Shown piece after piece: positions 46,787-58,388 of a DNA stretch of 64,000 bases. The translations under genes were made by a program, and so were the position numbers. The notes under the pieces are model-generated. The model was given only the letters and a program-made list of their open reading frames with translations, was not told the origin of the DNA and did not search any database. The DNA is from Turnera subulata (taxonomy: Eukaryota > Streptophyta > Magnoliopsida > Malpighiales > Passifloraceae): the NCBI GenBank assembly GCA_028386065.3, contig JAKUCV010002143.1, positions 62,001-126,000 on the forward strand, given 5' to 3'. Within the stretch, counting starts at the first letter, position 1. Every line of letters starts with the position of its first letter.

Positions 46787-47791
46787 TTACAAATATGGAA
46801 CAGTTACAAATATAGAACAGCTATTCACTTGCTGCAGCTCTTGTAGCTCCTCATCATCTGTCAAATATGGAACATCCATGAAATAATTTTGTTCAATCCC
46901 TTCATCATCAAGATACCCATGATCCTCTTCTGAGCTTGCATGTTCATTAGCTTCAATCAGTATCCCTTTCCCTTTGTCACGCGCTGGAACATTACTGTGT
47001 GTCACACCATGGTCCACCTCATCATTTGCATGCACTCCATCATCACCATCAGAGTCATTTTCAGAGCTTTCATGTTCATCAATTTCTGTCAGTATCCCTT
47101 TACCTTTGTCACGCGCTGGAACATCACCATGGGTCACACTATGGTCCACCTCATCAGCCCCATGCACTCCATCATCATCCTCATTTATTTCTTCATCCCC
47201 AACAGCACTGGCATTACTTCCGTCACCAACCAATTCATTTAACATAGTTTCACCAGTATTTACTTCATTTGGTTGTGTATCATCAATGACTTGGTTGCTC
47301 CCAACTACCCCATACTCAGCATCACTCATGTCATCAATTTCAAATAATACTTTCTCTCCAGTTGGAATTCCTGTCCTCCGCCCAAATTCATCATACCCAA
47401 GCATTTTGCAAACATTGGCTGGCTTGTGAGTGGTCAAGAATGGATGATTATGCACAGAATGCTCCACATATACATCAACACTCTTACATTCATAACAGAA
47501 GCTTAGAAATGGAACTAGGGTCTCATTGCGTTTGTCAACTAGTGTCAACCTTCCAGGAGATTGCCCCTTCCTTGGACCTTCATACCAGAACTTATATGGA
47601 TTCAAATAACCAAAATCAGCTGAGAGATCCAGTAACCTTGCATAACCAAGCTTATCTACATTACTGCGATCAACCTTCACCTCCCCACCTTCATACCTCC
47701 ATTGTTCATTGTCAGACCATATTAACTGTCCCCCAATATGGTATATTAATTCCACATATTCACCCATCAGTACCCTGGATTTCATCCACAC
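46787..47791 (-). CDS. PB1-like N-terminal MULE protein without transposase domain (inside MULE)
   Basis: 334 residues on the minus strand. Residues about 10-115 (VELIYHIGGQLIW, GGEVKVDRSNVDKLGYARLL, PYKFWYEGPRKG, VDVYVEHSVHNHP) look like the PB1-like domain at the N-terminus of many plant MULE transposases. The rest is acidic linker with two copies of a unit containing VPARDKGKGIL. It stops where a full transposase would continue to its DDE and SWIM domains. The start is uncertain: homology begins near MGEYVELIYHIGG, and a short upstream exon is possible. Confidence 0.65.
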   Translation of the reverse strand: MWMKSRVLMGEYVELIYHIGGQLIWSDNEQWRYEGGEVKVDRSNVDKLGYARLLDLSADFGYLNPYKFWYEGPRKGQSPGRLTLVDKRNETLVPFLSFCYECKSVDVYVEHSVHNHPFLTTHKPANVCKMLGYDEFGRRTGIPTGEKVLFEIDDMSDAEYGVVGSNQVIDDTQPNEVNTGETMLNELVGDGSNASAVGDEEINEDDDGVHGADEVDHSVTHGDVPARDKGKGILTEIDEHESSENDSDGDDGVHANDEVDHGVTHSNVPARDKGKGILIEANEHASSEEDHGYLDDEGIEQNYFMDVPYLTDDEELQELQQVNSCSIFVTVPYL

Positions 47792-48484
47792 CAGGACACA
47801 ATTTATTAAAAACAGAAATTGAAACTGAAACTGAAGCTACTAATTTATTGCAATCGGTGCAACACAGTGAAGCCAATGCCAACGCATACATGCCATACAT
47901 GCCAATGCATTCACAGAGTACGAAATAGGCATGTCTATCACATACAGCAACACTAGGAAATGGAATAAAAAATTCAACAGTTACACATGCCGACCAAGAC
48001 ATGGGACACAACAACAGTGTTTGAAGATGCCATCGACTTTGCAGAAAAGACAACCTCATAATATATTTTATTTTATATATTATGATTTTTCAATTTATTT
48101 TTTATTAAAATTTTAATTTAAAAGTAACAGAGCGACAAAAGAGGAGCGTGGGGAAGTAGAATACCTGCAATCGGGTACCACCAACACATTGGCCTGCTAT
48201 CTATCTGTCTTTCTTTTTCCTCCTCGAAACCCTGGACCACAAAAAAACTCTCCTTCCACAGTCAATATTCGATGCCTTTATTCCATCTCTGCACCACTTT
48301 TCTCGACTGATATAGACAAAACCTATGTCTCATTCATAGCGACAAAGCATCCCAGCACCCAGAGAGTCGATGCTCTATTATGCGATGTAGGGACTGCAGG
48401 TGTCGGCCTTTAGGGTTTCAACTTGGGGGTTTAAGGGTTTGTTTGCGAATTGGGGGGTTTAGGGTTTCTGAATTGGGGATTTTT
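47792..48484. other. MULE internal sequence without a supported gene
   Basis: Leader of the minus-strand PB1-like gene and AT-rich sequence. Short frames show no motif. Confidence 0.5.
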
Positions 48485-49046
48485 GCGAATTGGGGGTTTT
48501 TGGGTGTGCAAAATCGGGGTGGGTTTCCAGTTCTAGGGTTGGGGTTTTAGCAATTAGGGTTCCAAGCATAATTGACTCAGTTGTATCAATGGAGTAGAGA
48601 TGTCGAGTCGATCATGCTTTCGAGCTTGAGATTGCGCGTCTTCTTCTCTTCTTTCAGGAGAATGAGAGATAAATTCTAGGGTTTGGCGAATTGGGAAGGG
48701 GTTTGTGCTTAAGGCTGATTTATTTTTCTCCACGGCGTCGTTCTTTTTTCTCCCCACAATTCAACCAGCTTGGGATTTGGATTTACGATCCGGATTCCTT
48801 ACCCGGGTCATCCGATCCGGGTACGGGATCCGGGTTTGGAAATTAATATAAAAATACCATTTTCTGACATATGGGCCCACAAATCCGATTAAGCCGTGCC
48901 ACGTCAGCTAATCGGTCATTAAACCGAGCGGGGGGACGAAATTTAGCATTTTCGAAGAGTAGGGGGACTGAATTAAGCGTAATTAGCGTAAAGGGACGAT
49001 TCTTATCAATACCTTATAGTACAGGGACGAAACATATATATAACCC
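48485..49046 (-). repeat. Right terminal inverted repeat of the MULE
   Basis: Inverted copy of the left end, with one extra block of about 85-90 bp (about 48,762-48,850, rich in GATCCGG/CCCGGGT motifs) that the left end lacks. Confidence 0.9.
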
Positions 49047-49056
49047 GGGGATAAAG
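49047..49056. repeat. Right target-site duplication of the MULE
   Basis: GGGGATAAAG, identical to the left copy, then the rest of exon 2. Confidence 0.95.
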
Positions 49057-50406
49057 TGGTGCTCTTCCTTCACGGCTTCCCGGAGATATGGTACTCATGG
49101 CGCCATCAGATGATCGCTCTCGCAAACGCCGGCTACCGGGCCGTCGCTCCCGATTACAGAGGCTATGGTCTGTCCGACCCGCCACCCGAACCCGCCAATG
49201 CCACCTTCGCTGACGTCATCAGCGACATCCTCGGCATCCTCGATTCCCTCCAAATCCCCAAGGTCTATAACCGCTTGCCCTAACTGATTGCGCATTTGCT
49301 TTTATGGGTCAATGTAAAATTCCATTTTCAGCCTGATCTTTTTTTCATGGGTTTGAATTGAATTCCACCACAAATTGTTTTGAAGAGATAGATATGAATT
49401 CTAGGTAGAGTGGAGTTCATTGTCTTGGTTGATAAGTGGTAACAAGGTTGAATTTTTTTTTTTTTTTTATGTTTGTGGAATTTCATTGATCTGCTTGTAC
49501 AGGTGGTTGTTGTTGCAAAAGATTTTGGAGCCAGGCCAGCTTACTTGTTTGCGCTTCTACACCCTGACAGGGTACTAGGAATTATTACAATGGGAGTGCC
49601 TTATGTACCCCCAGGTCCTTCTCGATACGGTGATTACCTGCCTGAAGGCTTCTATATTAGCAGATGGAAGGTATTTTGGTTCCTTGCCTAATCCTTGTTG
49701 GAAATGGGGTGAGAATGTGTATGTGAATGTCACTCCTGCTTTCTGCCTTTCTGCTTCATGGTTGGCTTTATCATTTGATTATTATGTAGGAACCTGTTGG
49801 AAGAGCAGAAGCTGATTTTGGTCGATTCGATGCGAAAACTGTGGTGAGGAAGGTGTATATAATGTTCTCCAAGAGTGATTTACCAATAGCTGCGGAAGAT
49901 CAGGAGATCATGGATTTGGTGGACCCATCTACTCCGCTTCCACCGTGGTTCACAGAGGAAGATCTTGCAACTTATGGAGCTTTGTATGAGAAATCCGGGT
50001 TCCAAACTGCATTGAAGATTCCATATAGGTGACTGCACAGTTGCTGATACAGTCTCTTAAAATCTGATTGTGTATATGCAAGTCTATTAAAAATCTGTAT
50101 GTGTATGCTAATTTCTGGAGGTTTTCACTTGACTTAATCAAACGCATTTGTAGGGCAATGGATGAGCAGTTCAATCTAACAGAGACGAGAGTCAAAGTTC
50201 CAGCGCTACTGATCATGGGTGAGAAAGACTATGTCTTCAAATTCCCCGGGATGGAGGACTACATAAGGAGTGGAAAGGTGAAAGATTTTGTCCCCAACTT
50301 GGACATCACATATATTCCTGAGGGAACTCATTTTGTTCAGGAGCAGTTGCCTGACCAGGTGAATCAGCTCATATTTACTTTCCTAAATGCCAGTATCTGG
50401 TCGTGA

Positions 50407-51482
50407 GTATTAACTTCTTGATGTCAAATGGTACATGAGGCGTTACCCGAACCTTGGAAAACTTAATTCTACTGCTGAACTAATATCTGAGTGTGGACTG
50501 TGAAGTGTGGAGAGGCATGTTTGTGTCAGATGGCATTTTCTGCCCCCTTTGTTGTTGTTGTAAGTTGTGTACTATTGAGAAATGAAACGTATATTGCACT
50601 TGAATTGGATTCGACTCTTCTCTACAATTCGTCAGACACTTCCTTTGTTGTAGGACATTTGACTTAAGTTTACAGTCTTTCAATGGTGAAATAAATCCTC
50701 CAATGAAATGAACAAACTGCTTTTCTAAGACAGGTTACATGGCCTGTTTTGTGTCCGTGGGTTCAATCTCCATGCCTAAGTTGGTTTCGTTTTTGCCAAA
50801 AAAGAAATGGTGAGAAAGATATAAATAAGGTTCCCAAAACTGCAACCACATGCTGCAGCAGAAAATCAGGAGGTCAAGCATTTGGTTACCCTTGTTTCAG
50901 TCCTGAATATCCTTTCAAATCTGGGTTCAGAATTGCTTTGAAGGTTCTATATTTGCAGTATTGGTGTAGCGATTGGATTCATTAGTATAGCTAAACCACA
51001 AAATAGTAGCCGCCAGAACTGATGATTTATCAGTGCAACGACTCTAACTTCGCACGCAGAAATCCTATCAAACATCCCATGCAATCGGCCAATAGATTTT
51101 GACCATGGAGAATTGAGGGAAAATTCTACTCTGCCCGCTTAATGTAATTTCATTTCCATAAAACATAAGAAGATAGAACCTGGTTGGTTGTGATGTTATT
51201 GGCAATGACAGTGAAAATAATAGCTTTAGCTTTTTGATTAATCCAGATGTATGGTTGGATTATCCCTATCATAATCAAACAGCCATCTTTTTTGGTAGTT
51301 TAATTAATAAAACTAGTCATATCAGTAAGTGGGGAATCTGAAATTTCAACAATAAAGACTCTCGAATAAGAAAAAGTGTTTACTTCTAAGTCAGCAGTGT
51401 CTGCTCCTAATTAGCTCCCTATTAAGCACAAACCACCAAACAAAACTCAGGGAGAGAGAGATAGAGGAGACCTGAAGGAGAA
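50407..51482. other. Spacer between copies C and D (contains a decayed exon 4 relic)
   Basis: The 3' UTR of copy C is followed by sequence repeated near 60,657-61,580. The only coding remnant is described separately. The last part is the promoter of copy D. Confidence 0.55.
50845..50970 (+). pseudogene. Decayed exon 4 relic of a hydrolase gene
   Basis: GCTGCAGCAGAAAATCAGGAG followed by AAATCTGGGTTCAGAATTGC and TTGAAGGTTCTATA aligns with the middle and end of exon 4 in the array. The segment between them is deleted. A second, slightly longer version lies at about 60,975-61,120. Confidence 0.7.
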
Positions 51483-53090
51483 ATGGAGCAAGTCCAGCAC
51501 AAATTTATCCAAGTAGGTGATTTAAAGCTCCGCGTCGCCGAGATCGGGTCAGGTAATAAAACAAACAAACAACTACTTAAACAATCCACTACACTCGCTC
51601 GCAGTCTTAATTTGTGATGCAGCGCCACCGTGTCTGATCGCTGACCGTTGGATTGATTGACTTCTGATTCTTCAGGGGACAAAGTGGTGCTCTTCCTACA
51701 CGGCTTCCCGGAAATATGGTACTCCTGGCGCCACCAGATGATTGCCATGGCCAGTTCCGGGTACCGGGCCATCGCACCAGAATATCGAGGGTATGGACTG
51801 TCCGACCCGCCACCCGAACCCGCTAAGGCCAGTTATGCTGACATCATCAGCGACCTCGTCGGCATCCTGGATTCCCTCCAAATTCCCAAGGTAAACTGTT
51901 TTTCCTAACTGTTTGCAGTTTAGTTAGAATTTTTCTTTCTTTCTTTTTTATATATATATTTGTACTTTTTAACTCCTGATTAAAGAAGTTATGTTTTGCA
52001 TTTAATCTTTGTTATTACTTGATATTTGTTTATACTATTCTTGTTTTATTATGAATAGGAATACATGGGCATTTTGTTATTTTTGTTCTGATTTTTTAAA
52101 AATTTTTTGTTGTCTTCATTATTTCTTGTTAAGGTTTGTGTGTATATATGTATTTGGAATGTTATGGCCTCGTTAATGTTGCCTCTCCAATTGGTAATAG
52201 GTTGTTGTAGTTGCAAAAGATTTTGGAGGCAAGCCAGCACACTTGCTTGCTCTTCAACACCCGGAAAGAGTACTGGGTATTGTGAAACTAGGAGCTCCGT
52301 TTGCACCTCCTGGTCCTTTTCGGTATGGTGATTCCCTTCCTGAAGGCTTTTACATTAACAGATGGAAGGTATTTTGGCTTTGCTTCCCCCTTTTATCTCT
52401 GTTCTTGGGGGATTAATCAAGTTATTTTTACTTCGTTACTCCATTTTGGTTTGTTTCTGATGTGTTTAATAGGAACCGGTTGGAAGAGCAGAAGCTGATT
52501 TTGGTCGATTTGATGCGAAGACAGTGGTGAGGAAAGTGTACATTTTGTTCTCCAGGAGTGAAATACCAATAGCTGCTGAGAATCAGGAGATCATGGATTT
52601 GGTGGACTCCTCTACTCCTCTTCCCCCTTGGTTCACTGAGGAAGATCTTGCAACTTATGGATCCTTGTATGAAAAATCTGGATTCCAAACTGCGCTGAAA
52701 GTTCCCTATAGGTAATTGTAGCTGTCTCTGGTCTGTTCATATGCTAGCTAGCTAGTTTTGTTCTAACTCTAAATGTGTGTTATGCTATTTTCTGTGGAGT
52801 ATTTTGACTTGAACCTCACATATTGAATATTTGACAGGTCACTGAATGAACAATTCAATTTAACAGAAACCATAGTAAAAGTTCCAGCGCTACTGATCAT
52901 GGGTGAGAAAGACTATTCCTTCAAATTTCCAGGGATGGAAGAGTATGTGAGGAGTGGAAAGGTGAAAGATTTTGTCCCCAACTTGGAGATCATATATATT
53001 CCTGAGGGATCACACTTTGTTCAAGAGCAGTTTCCTGACCAAGTGAATCAACTCATACTCACTTTCCTTAATGCCAAGATATGGTCCTGA
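51483..53090 (+). CDS. Hydrolase copy D: epoxide-hydrolase-like alpha/beta hydrolase, intact
   Basis: Exons 51,483-51,552, 51,676-51,890, 52,201-52,368, 52,473-52,711 and 52,838-53,090 give 314 residues. The oxyanion motif HGFPE, nucleophile Asp102 (now in AKDFGGKPAH, differing from the ARPAY of copies B, C and F), Asp256 (GEKDYSF) and His290 (EGSHFVQEQ) are present. YRGYGLSDPPPEP is kept. AATAAA lies at 53,251. It pairs with copy G (61,582-63,166) as products of a block duplication, with a handful of residue changes between them. Confidence 0.9.
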
Positions 53091-53558
53091 GTATTATCCT
53101 GAATATGCCTACTGCTGTTCCTCTGGCATCATCCGAACCCAGCTCTGGCATCAACTCATTCTGCAAGTGCGGGTGTATAGACGCAGGAATCTTTACTCAT
53201 GGAATCCTTTGCCCTCCTCTCTGTGTTGTTTGTGTGATATAATAGTAATGAATAAAATGTAACTTTGTCAAGGAAGCATGGCTCTGCGAGCATGGTTTGC
53301 TTCTTTCTGATAGGTCTTAGGCATTCCAACAATCTCTACCTCAAATACGAGTCTCTCACATGCCCATGGGAGCATTACCATGTCATGTCACGAATCTATA
53401 TCTGTTCCAGCAGAACCATCGGCTCTGAGTATCGCATAAAACCGAGATCCATGCTCATAGACTAGGATACCACATGACATTAGCTATATGGATCCTTTCT
53501 ACTACTAAATCACTCACTTGAAGTCTTTCGACAAACTCATTATCGGCTTGAAGAAGAA

Positions 53559-53854
53559 ATGGAGCAAATGCAGCACAAATTCATCCAAGTAGGTGATCTG
53601 ATAAAGCTCCATCGCGCTGAGATCGGGTCAGGTAATCAAGTAAGAACTTTTACAACAACTAGGTAACAAATTACCAATCCACTACGCTCGCAATGTACTC
53701 TTATTTGTGATGCAGCGCCACCGTCTCTGCTAACTGACCGTTGTATCGATTTCCGATTCTGCAGGGCATAAAGTGGCGCTTTTCCTACACAGCTTCCCGG
53801 AAAAATGGTACTCTTGGCGCCACCAGATGATTGCTATGGCCAATTCCGGGTACC
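53559..53854 (+). pseudogene. Hydrolase copy E: 3'-truncated fragment
   Basis: Exon 1 (53,559-53,631) has a one-codon insertion relative to the other copies. Exon 2 starts at 53,765 and stops at GCCAATTCCGGGTACC, after which the sequence is unrelated. The oxyanion motif HGFPE reads HSFPE. The nucleophile and all later exons are absent. Copy H (63,672) breaks at the same point. Confidence 0.88.
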
Positions 53855-54696
53855 TTTTCTCATTTTCACATATTAAATAATGTTGAGTGTAATTATTTGT
53901 TAATTAAAAAGATATAAAAAGTTTCATGGTGAGCACCAAACCGGGCCCTAAGTTTTGGATCTAGAGTTAACTTTTCTCTGCTGTTTAATGCACGACTAAG
54001 GCTCGCCTCTCTCTTTCTCTCTTTCCTTTTTTTTTAATGAAATTGCAAAGACTTTGACTGTCCAAACCGTTGACTTTGAAGTAATTATTCAGTTGTGACA
54101 TCTCTGGTATGATACTCGCAGAATTAAAGAAATGCCTATACATTCCGGTTCGATCTGGACATAGGCCCTTGATGACTTAAATGTTAAGGTTTTTGTGTGA
54201 ATTATATGCCAGTGGACTTTTAATATTAGTACATATATCAATCAAGAGTTCACGCTATCTCTGCAATAAATTGGGATGCCGCTTTGTTCCACAAGAAATT
54301 ATGATGCCCACACATCAGGTATACTAAATGTTAGGATTGATTATTGTATTCACCACAATCATATGAATATAATGTGAGTCACCGCAGCCACGAACATAAT
54401 TAGCAGAGTTGTAAATAATTCGGTTCTGCCTAAAGTTTTTTATTTTGGTTGCCCATCAGGTTCTCCAGAGTTGACTTTTTAAAAGAAATGGCACTAGCGG
54501 TTCGATCTGGACAGGCTATGACTTTAACTTGTAAGAGTTCCTATATACAAACAGATACGTATGGCAGTGGAAATTAATAAGTGAATAATGAAGATTCCCA
54601 GTTGTTGAGACTTGGGTCAGCTTGCTTCAACTAAGAGTTAGTTTTGGCTATATATATTAATCAGCTCTTTTTGGGTGTTCAAGGTAGGAGTTGGAG
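53855..54696. other. Spacer between copy E and the DC1 gene
   Basis: No gene supported. The first ~145 bp recur at 63,860-64,000. The final part is the DC1 promoter. Confidence 0.5.
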
Positions 54697-57600
54697 ATGG
54701 GGATAAAACATTGGAGCCACGAACATGGGTTGCGGTTGCAAATTTACAGAGGCTGGACAGATTTTTGCAATGGATGCGGTAAGGAACTTAGGGGTCCGTC
54801 CTATCTCTGCACAGAGTTGGATTGCTACTTCAAGCTATGTGAATCATGCTTTGAGTCATCCTATCCGCATCAGGTAGCACACCACCCTCTTCACCCACCT
54901 CACCCTTTGGTTTTGCTAACTCGCTATCCTAGTCGGTCCATGCGCAAGGCTTACATTTGCGACGGATGTGATTGTTTTTCAATTGGGTTTATGTACCACT
55001 GTGAAGAAGAAGGGTGTGATTTCAAACTTGATGTCCAGTGTGCTCTTCTTATGAACCAAATAATAGAGAGTAAACCCAAAGCTAGAAGGACCAAACAACA
55101 TTATATCCACCCTGATCACCATCTCACCCTTTCCAACTGTAAGCTACCCAAGATACATTGTGAACTATGCAGGGGTCAAATTATTGGCGCAGCCTACGGT
55201 TGCTGTGAGTGCTGTGCTTATCTGCATGAGTCCTGTGCAGAACTAACCCAAGAGATATGGCATCCTTATCACTGGAAGCACTCTCTTCGCATTTATCAGC
55301 CAGGTCCTAGCACAATACCTGATGGTCGTTGTGATGCCTGCAATGCCACGTTTGGTTTTTCCACGACGATCTGTGAGTGCTTGATTTGCCGTGCCAGACT
55401 CCATGCTTCCTGTGCGGCAATGTCTTTATTCACAGCTCCCTTGAAGCATGAGAGGCACGAGCACTGGATTCATTACGTTAAAGACAAACATCGGATGTCT
55501 GAAGGTATTGCACATCAATGCTATGCCTGCAAGACTGACTGTGAAACATCCTACTACAAGTGCCTGCAATGCGAGTACCACATTCATTTTGGATGCCTTG
55601 GGTTGCCTGATACCGTTGACTACCCCGATCACCTCCATCCCCTCAACTTGGAGGACTCATATGTGGAAGATGATGATTCAGGGGAGTACTATTGCCATTC
55701 TTGTGGTAAGCGAAGACACGGGGACCACCCTGTCTATCGCTGCAGGGACTGCCCAGATGATGCCCCTTTTACAGCTCATATTGAGTGTGTGACTTCCCAG
55801 GTATCTGTTGCTTAATTTCTTCTCTCTATCAAACTATGATTCCTTTATTCAAGAACATTTAGAACTTACTACAACTATCTCTTTTAGGAAGATCCGTGGA
55901 TCAACTGGAGCCCGATGGGTAGTAATGATCCTGGGGCAGAAGCCTTGAAACAAAATCCTGCCCCTGTTGAGTTTGATCATGAAGTGAAAAAGAAACCCCA
56001 ATGCCAAAGGCAAATTCAGGTAAGATTTATCTTTCTGCTCACATAATTAATCTTCTTCCTTTGCACAATAAGATCTATCAAAATAATGAATCATTATTTC
56101 AATTACCTACGGCTTATATAGACACTACCCTTGTTTAAAGTTGAGCATAGGGTTCTAAAGTAAATATAAATATGAACATATGGAAAATTCTAGTTTCTGT
56201 TCTCTTTAATCTGCATTGTTGCGCTGGCTAGTGGAACAAGAAGGAAATGGAGGAATGGCAAAAAGATAAAACAGATGAGAAAGTCAAAAATTCAATGACA
56301 TCTGATAAAATCCATATGGGTCAAATATCATGTCATATCATTAAAAAAAAGAACAGTTTCTTTTTCTTTTATGAGAACCTGTTGTAAACTAGCTAGTCTT
56401 GTAAATTTGCAATTGAAATACAAAAAAGGTAAAATATAAATATTTTAACTCTCTCATTGTATATTCAGATTGAAGATTTCAGCAACAATCATCGCTTGAC
56501 CATTAATCAGCGTGGGCTTGACAATGTGCATTCTCAAATAGAGTGTGATGCCTGCAAAGTTCTAGTACGGTATTCATCTGATTTCTACTACACCTGCGAA
56601 TTTTGCAACCTTCACTACCACAAAGTTTGTGCTGAATTGCCACAAAAAATAAGGCACCCTCTCCACCCTCCACACGTTCTCTCTCCCACTAATTTTAATC
56701 ATATTTTTAGACCTATTTTTTGTAATGGATGTCTACATCTTTCCTATGATGATGGCTATAAATGTCAAGAATGCCCGTTTGAGCTCGACTTAAAATGTGT
56801 TTCATCTTTAACTGCTCACCATTTGCAGAACTCAGAAAACAAAAAAAACACCATTGTCTGCTCCATCCATGATCATAAATTAACACCAGTCTCTTACGAC
56901 GACAACACTAGGAATTACACTTGCAATGCATGTGCCTCCCCTCCCTCAGGTACAGTATATGGTTGTTTCCGTTGCTTTAGAATTTTTCATGAAAGATGTA
57001 GTGAACTTCCAAAGAAAAGACAGCATCTATACCATCCACAGCATTCCATAGTTGCTGAGGAATCATCTAGTCGTTCTCAATGCAAAGCTTGCAACTACCC
57101 CATTTATGTGGGATTCAGATATGCCTGTAGAGAGTGCACTTTTGCTATTCATACCAAGTGTGCAGAATATATAACATCCACACTCAAATCTAGCTGTCAT
57201 GGCCATATTCTTTTTAGTTTTGCTAAAGAAGAGTATCCAAAGTTCAAATCTTTCGGGAAACAACCCTACTTCGAATGCAAAGTTTGTGGTAAAGAATGTA
57301 GTAGCTCTTTCTATCGATGCGTGGAGTGCGATATGAATTTCCATCTAGATTGCATCCCATTACCAAAAAAGATCATCAAGCACGAGTGGCATAGTCATAC
57401 ACTCACTCTTGTGGATTCGATGCGCGAAGATGATGCCGGAGAGTACTATTGTGAAATTTGCTGCGGGCAAAGAAACCCAAATCAAGGTGCTTACTACTGT
57501 GAAGAGTGTAAAGATCAACATGGCGTCCTAGTAATTGCTCATATCGGCTGTGTGCTGGATGGGGTAATGTACCTTCTTCTGCTAGAATCCTTTTGGTACT

Positions 57601-57771
57601 TGCTATAATATATATATATGCAAGCCAGCGAAACCTTTTTCAGCTGACAATGTCATAATATCCCTCATATCTTCAACTTGTTATGCTTGATTACTTTGTC
57701 ATAATTTAGTTTTCCTATGATCTGTTCAATTTATTTGACAGGAAGATGATTCATTGGAGATACTTTCATGA
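54697..57771 (+). CDS. DC1 (cysteine/histidine-rich C1) domain protein, 12 modules, probable fusion
   Basis: Exons 54,697-55,800, 55,888-56,019, 56,469-57,563 and 57,742-57,771, all phase 0, give 786 residues. I count six DC1-like modules in exon 1 and six in exon 3, each with paired CXXC motifs and spaced His (for example CDGCDCFSIGFMYHCEEEGC, CNACASPPSGTVYGCFRCF). The sixth module of each half carries an acidic-GEYYC landmark (DDDSGEYYC, REDDAGEYYC). Introns 1 and 3 both follow the sixth module and are followed by GAAGAT. Exon 3 has no early ATG, so it needs splicing from upstream. Plant DC1 proteins are proposed zinc- and lipid-binding signalling proteins; the role here is unknown. Alternative: two genes, the first ending at a stop near 56,044. 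AATAAA is at 57,972. Confidence 0.85.
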
Positions 57772-58388
57772 ACTGAAGTGAAGGAGCATTTTAGTCAAAA
57801 GTTTACAGCTTGCAAGATTTTCCAAAAATGGCAAGAATCACCAAAAGTTACTTTCACTCCATAATTTCAAAGACAGGCATATAAGTGTTGATGCATGAAG
57901 ACTTGAGGAAGAAGCCTATACTACAACCCTCTGTCACCACCATAGGACATTAGAAAATATGTGTGAAACAAAATAAAGTTGTGTGTTGTAATAAATGAAA
58001 GAACTGTGTGTGCATGTGTATTTCTTTCTGTATGAGCATGGCAATGCAAGCAAACTTGCCTACAAATATCCATGCAATTGTAACGTTAAGCATCAGTGAA
58101 TTGAGTGAAAAACATTTCCTTTGGCAGAGAAGGAGAGTTTCTCAATTTCAATTTTCTTTGGTCGATTCCTTTGAGTTTGAGCTTAAACACTTTTTCTTTC
58201 TTTAATTTTCTTTGGGTGGTGATTATCTGTATTTCTAGGATAACTATTGGGAGTGAGAGTCAGTGTTGACTTTGGACTTTTGGTTCCTAGTAATCCACCA
58301 ACCTAAGACACGAGTAAAAACAAAGAACCACCTGAAGAGAAAACACAGTGAACAGAGAGAGAGAGAGAGAGACAGCGCACTGAAAAAC
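57772..58388. other. Spacer between the DC1 gene and copy F
   Basis: DC1 3' UTR, then from about 58,258 sequence shared with 44,706-44,849, including a (GA)n tract at 58,355-58,373 in the likely 5' UTR of copy F. Confidence 0.55.

Larger units (their letters stand above)
45030..49046. mobile_element. Mutator-like element (MULE), 4,017 bp, non-autonomous, with long terminal inverted repeats
   Basis: Both ends read GGGTTATATATATGTTTCGT inward and the inverted repeats extend about 480-560 bp. A perfect 10-bp target-site duplication GGGGATAAAG flanks it (45,020-45,029 and 49,047-49,056). The uninterrupted paralogue at 58,559-58,568 has the sequence once. Long inverted repeats and a 9-11 bp duplication are diagnostic of MULEs. 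Inside are a GRF zinc-finger gene (+) and a PB1-like MULE-type N-terminal protein (-), but no transposase catalytic domain. Confidence 0.93.
44850..50406 (+). pseudogene. Hydrolase copy C: epoxide-hydrolase-like gene split by a MULE in exon 2
   Basis: Exon 1 is 44,850-44,919. Exon 2 starts at 45,021, is interrupted after nine bases by the transposon, and resumes with the duplicated target site, ending at 49,262. Exons 3-5 are 49,503-49,670, 49,790-50,028 and 50,154-50,406. Without the insertion it would match copy F almost base for base, 314 residues, with HGFPE, AKDFGARPAY, GEKDYVF and EGTHF. All exons and splice sites are otherwise sound, so the insertion is the only visible lesion. Transcripts from the downstream part could still be made. 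Confidence 0.92.
50810..54000. repeat. Segmental duplication, proximal block (copies D and E and spacer)
   Basis: Matches 60,950-64,000 in order and orientation: exon 4 relic, promoter, intact gene, 3' UTR, truncated copy and its tail. The offset is about 10.1 kb (51,483 to 61,582; 53,559 to 63,672). Confidence 0.88.

Noticed and set aside
46999..47247. His-rich plus-strand frame in the MULE
   Set aside because: Shadow of the acidic linker of the minus-strand PB1-like protein.
54697..56044. DC1 region as two independent genes
   Set aside because: Exon 3 has no early ATG and all splice phases join into one frame; kept as the alternative in the DC1 entry.
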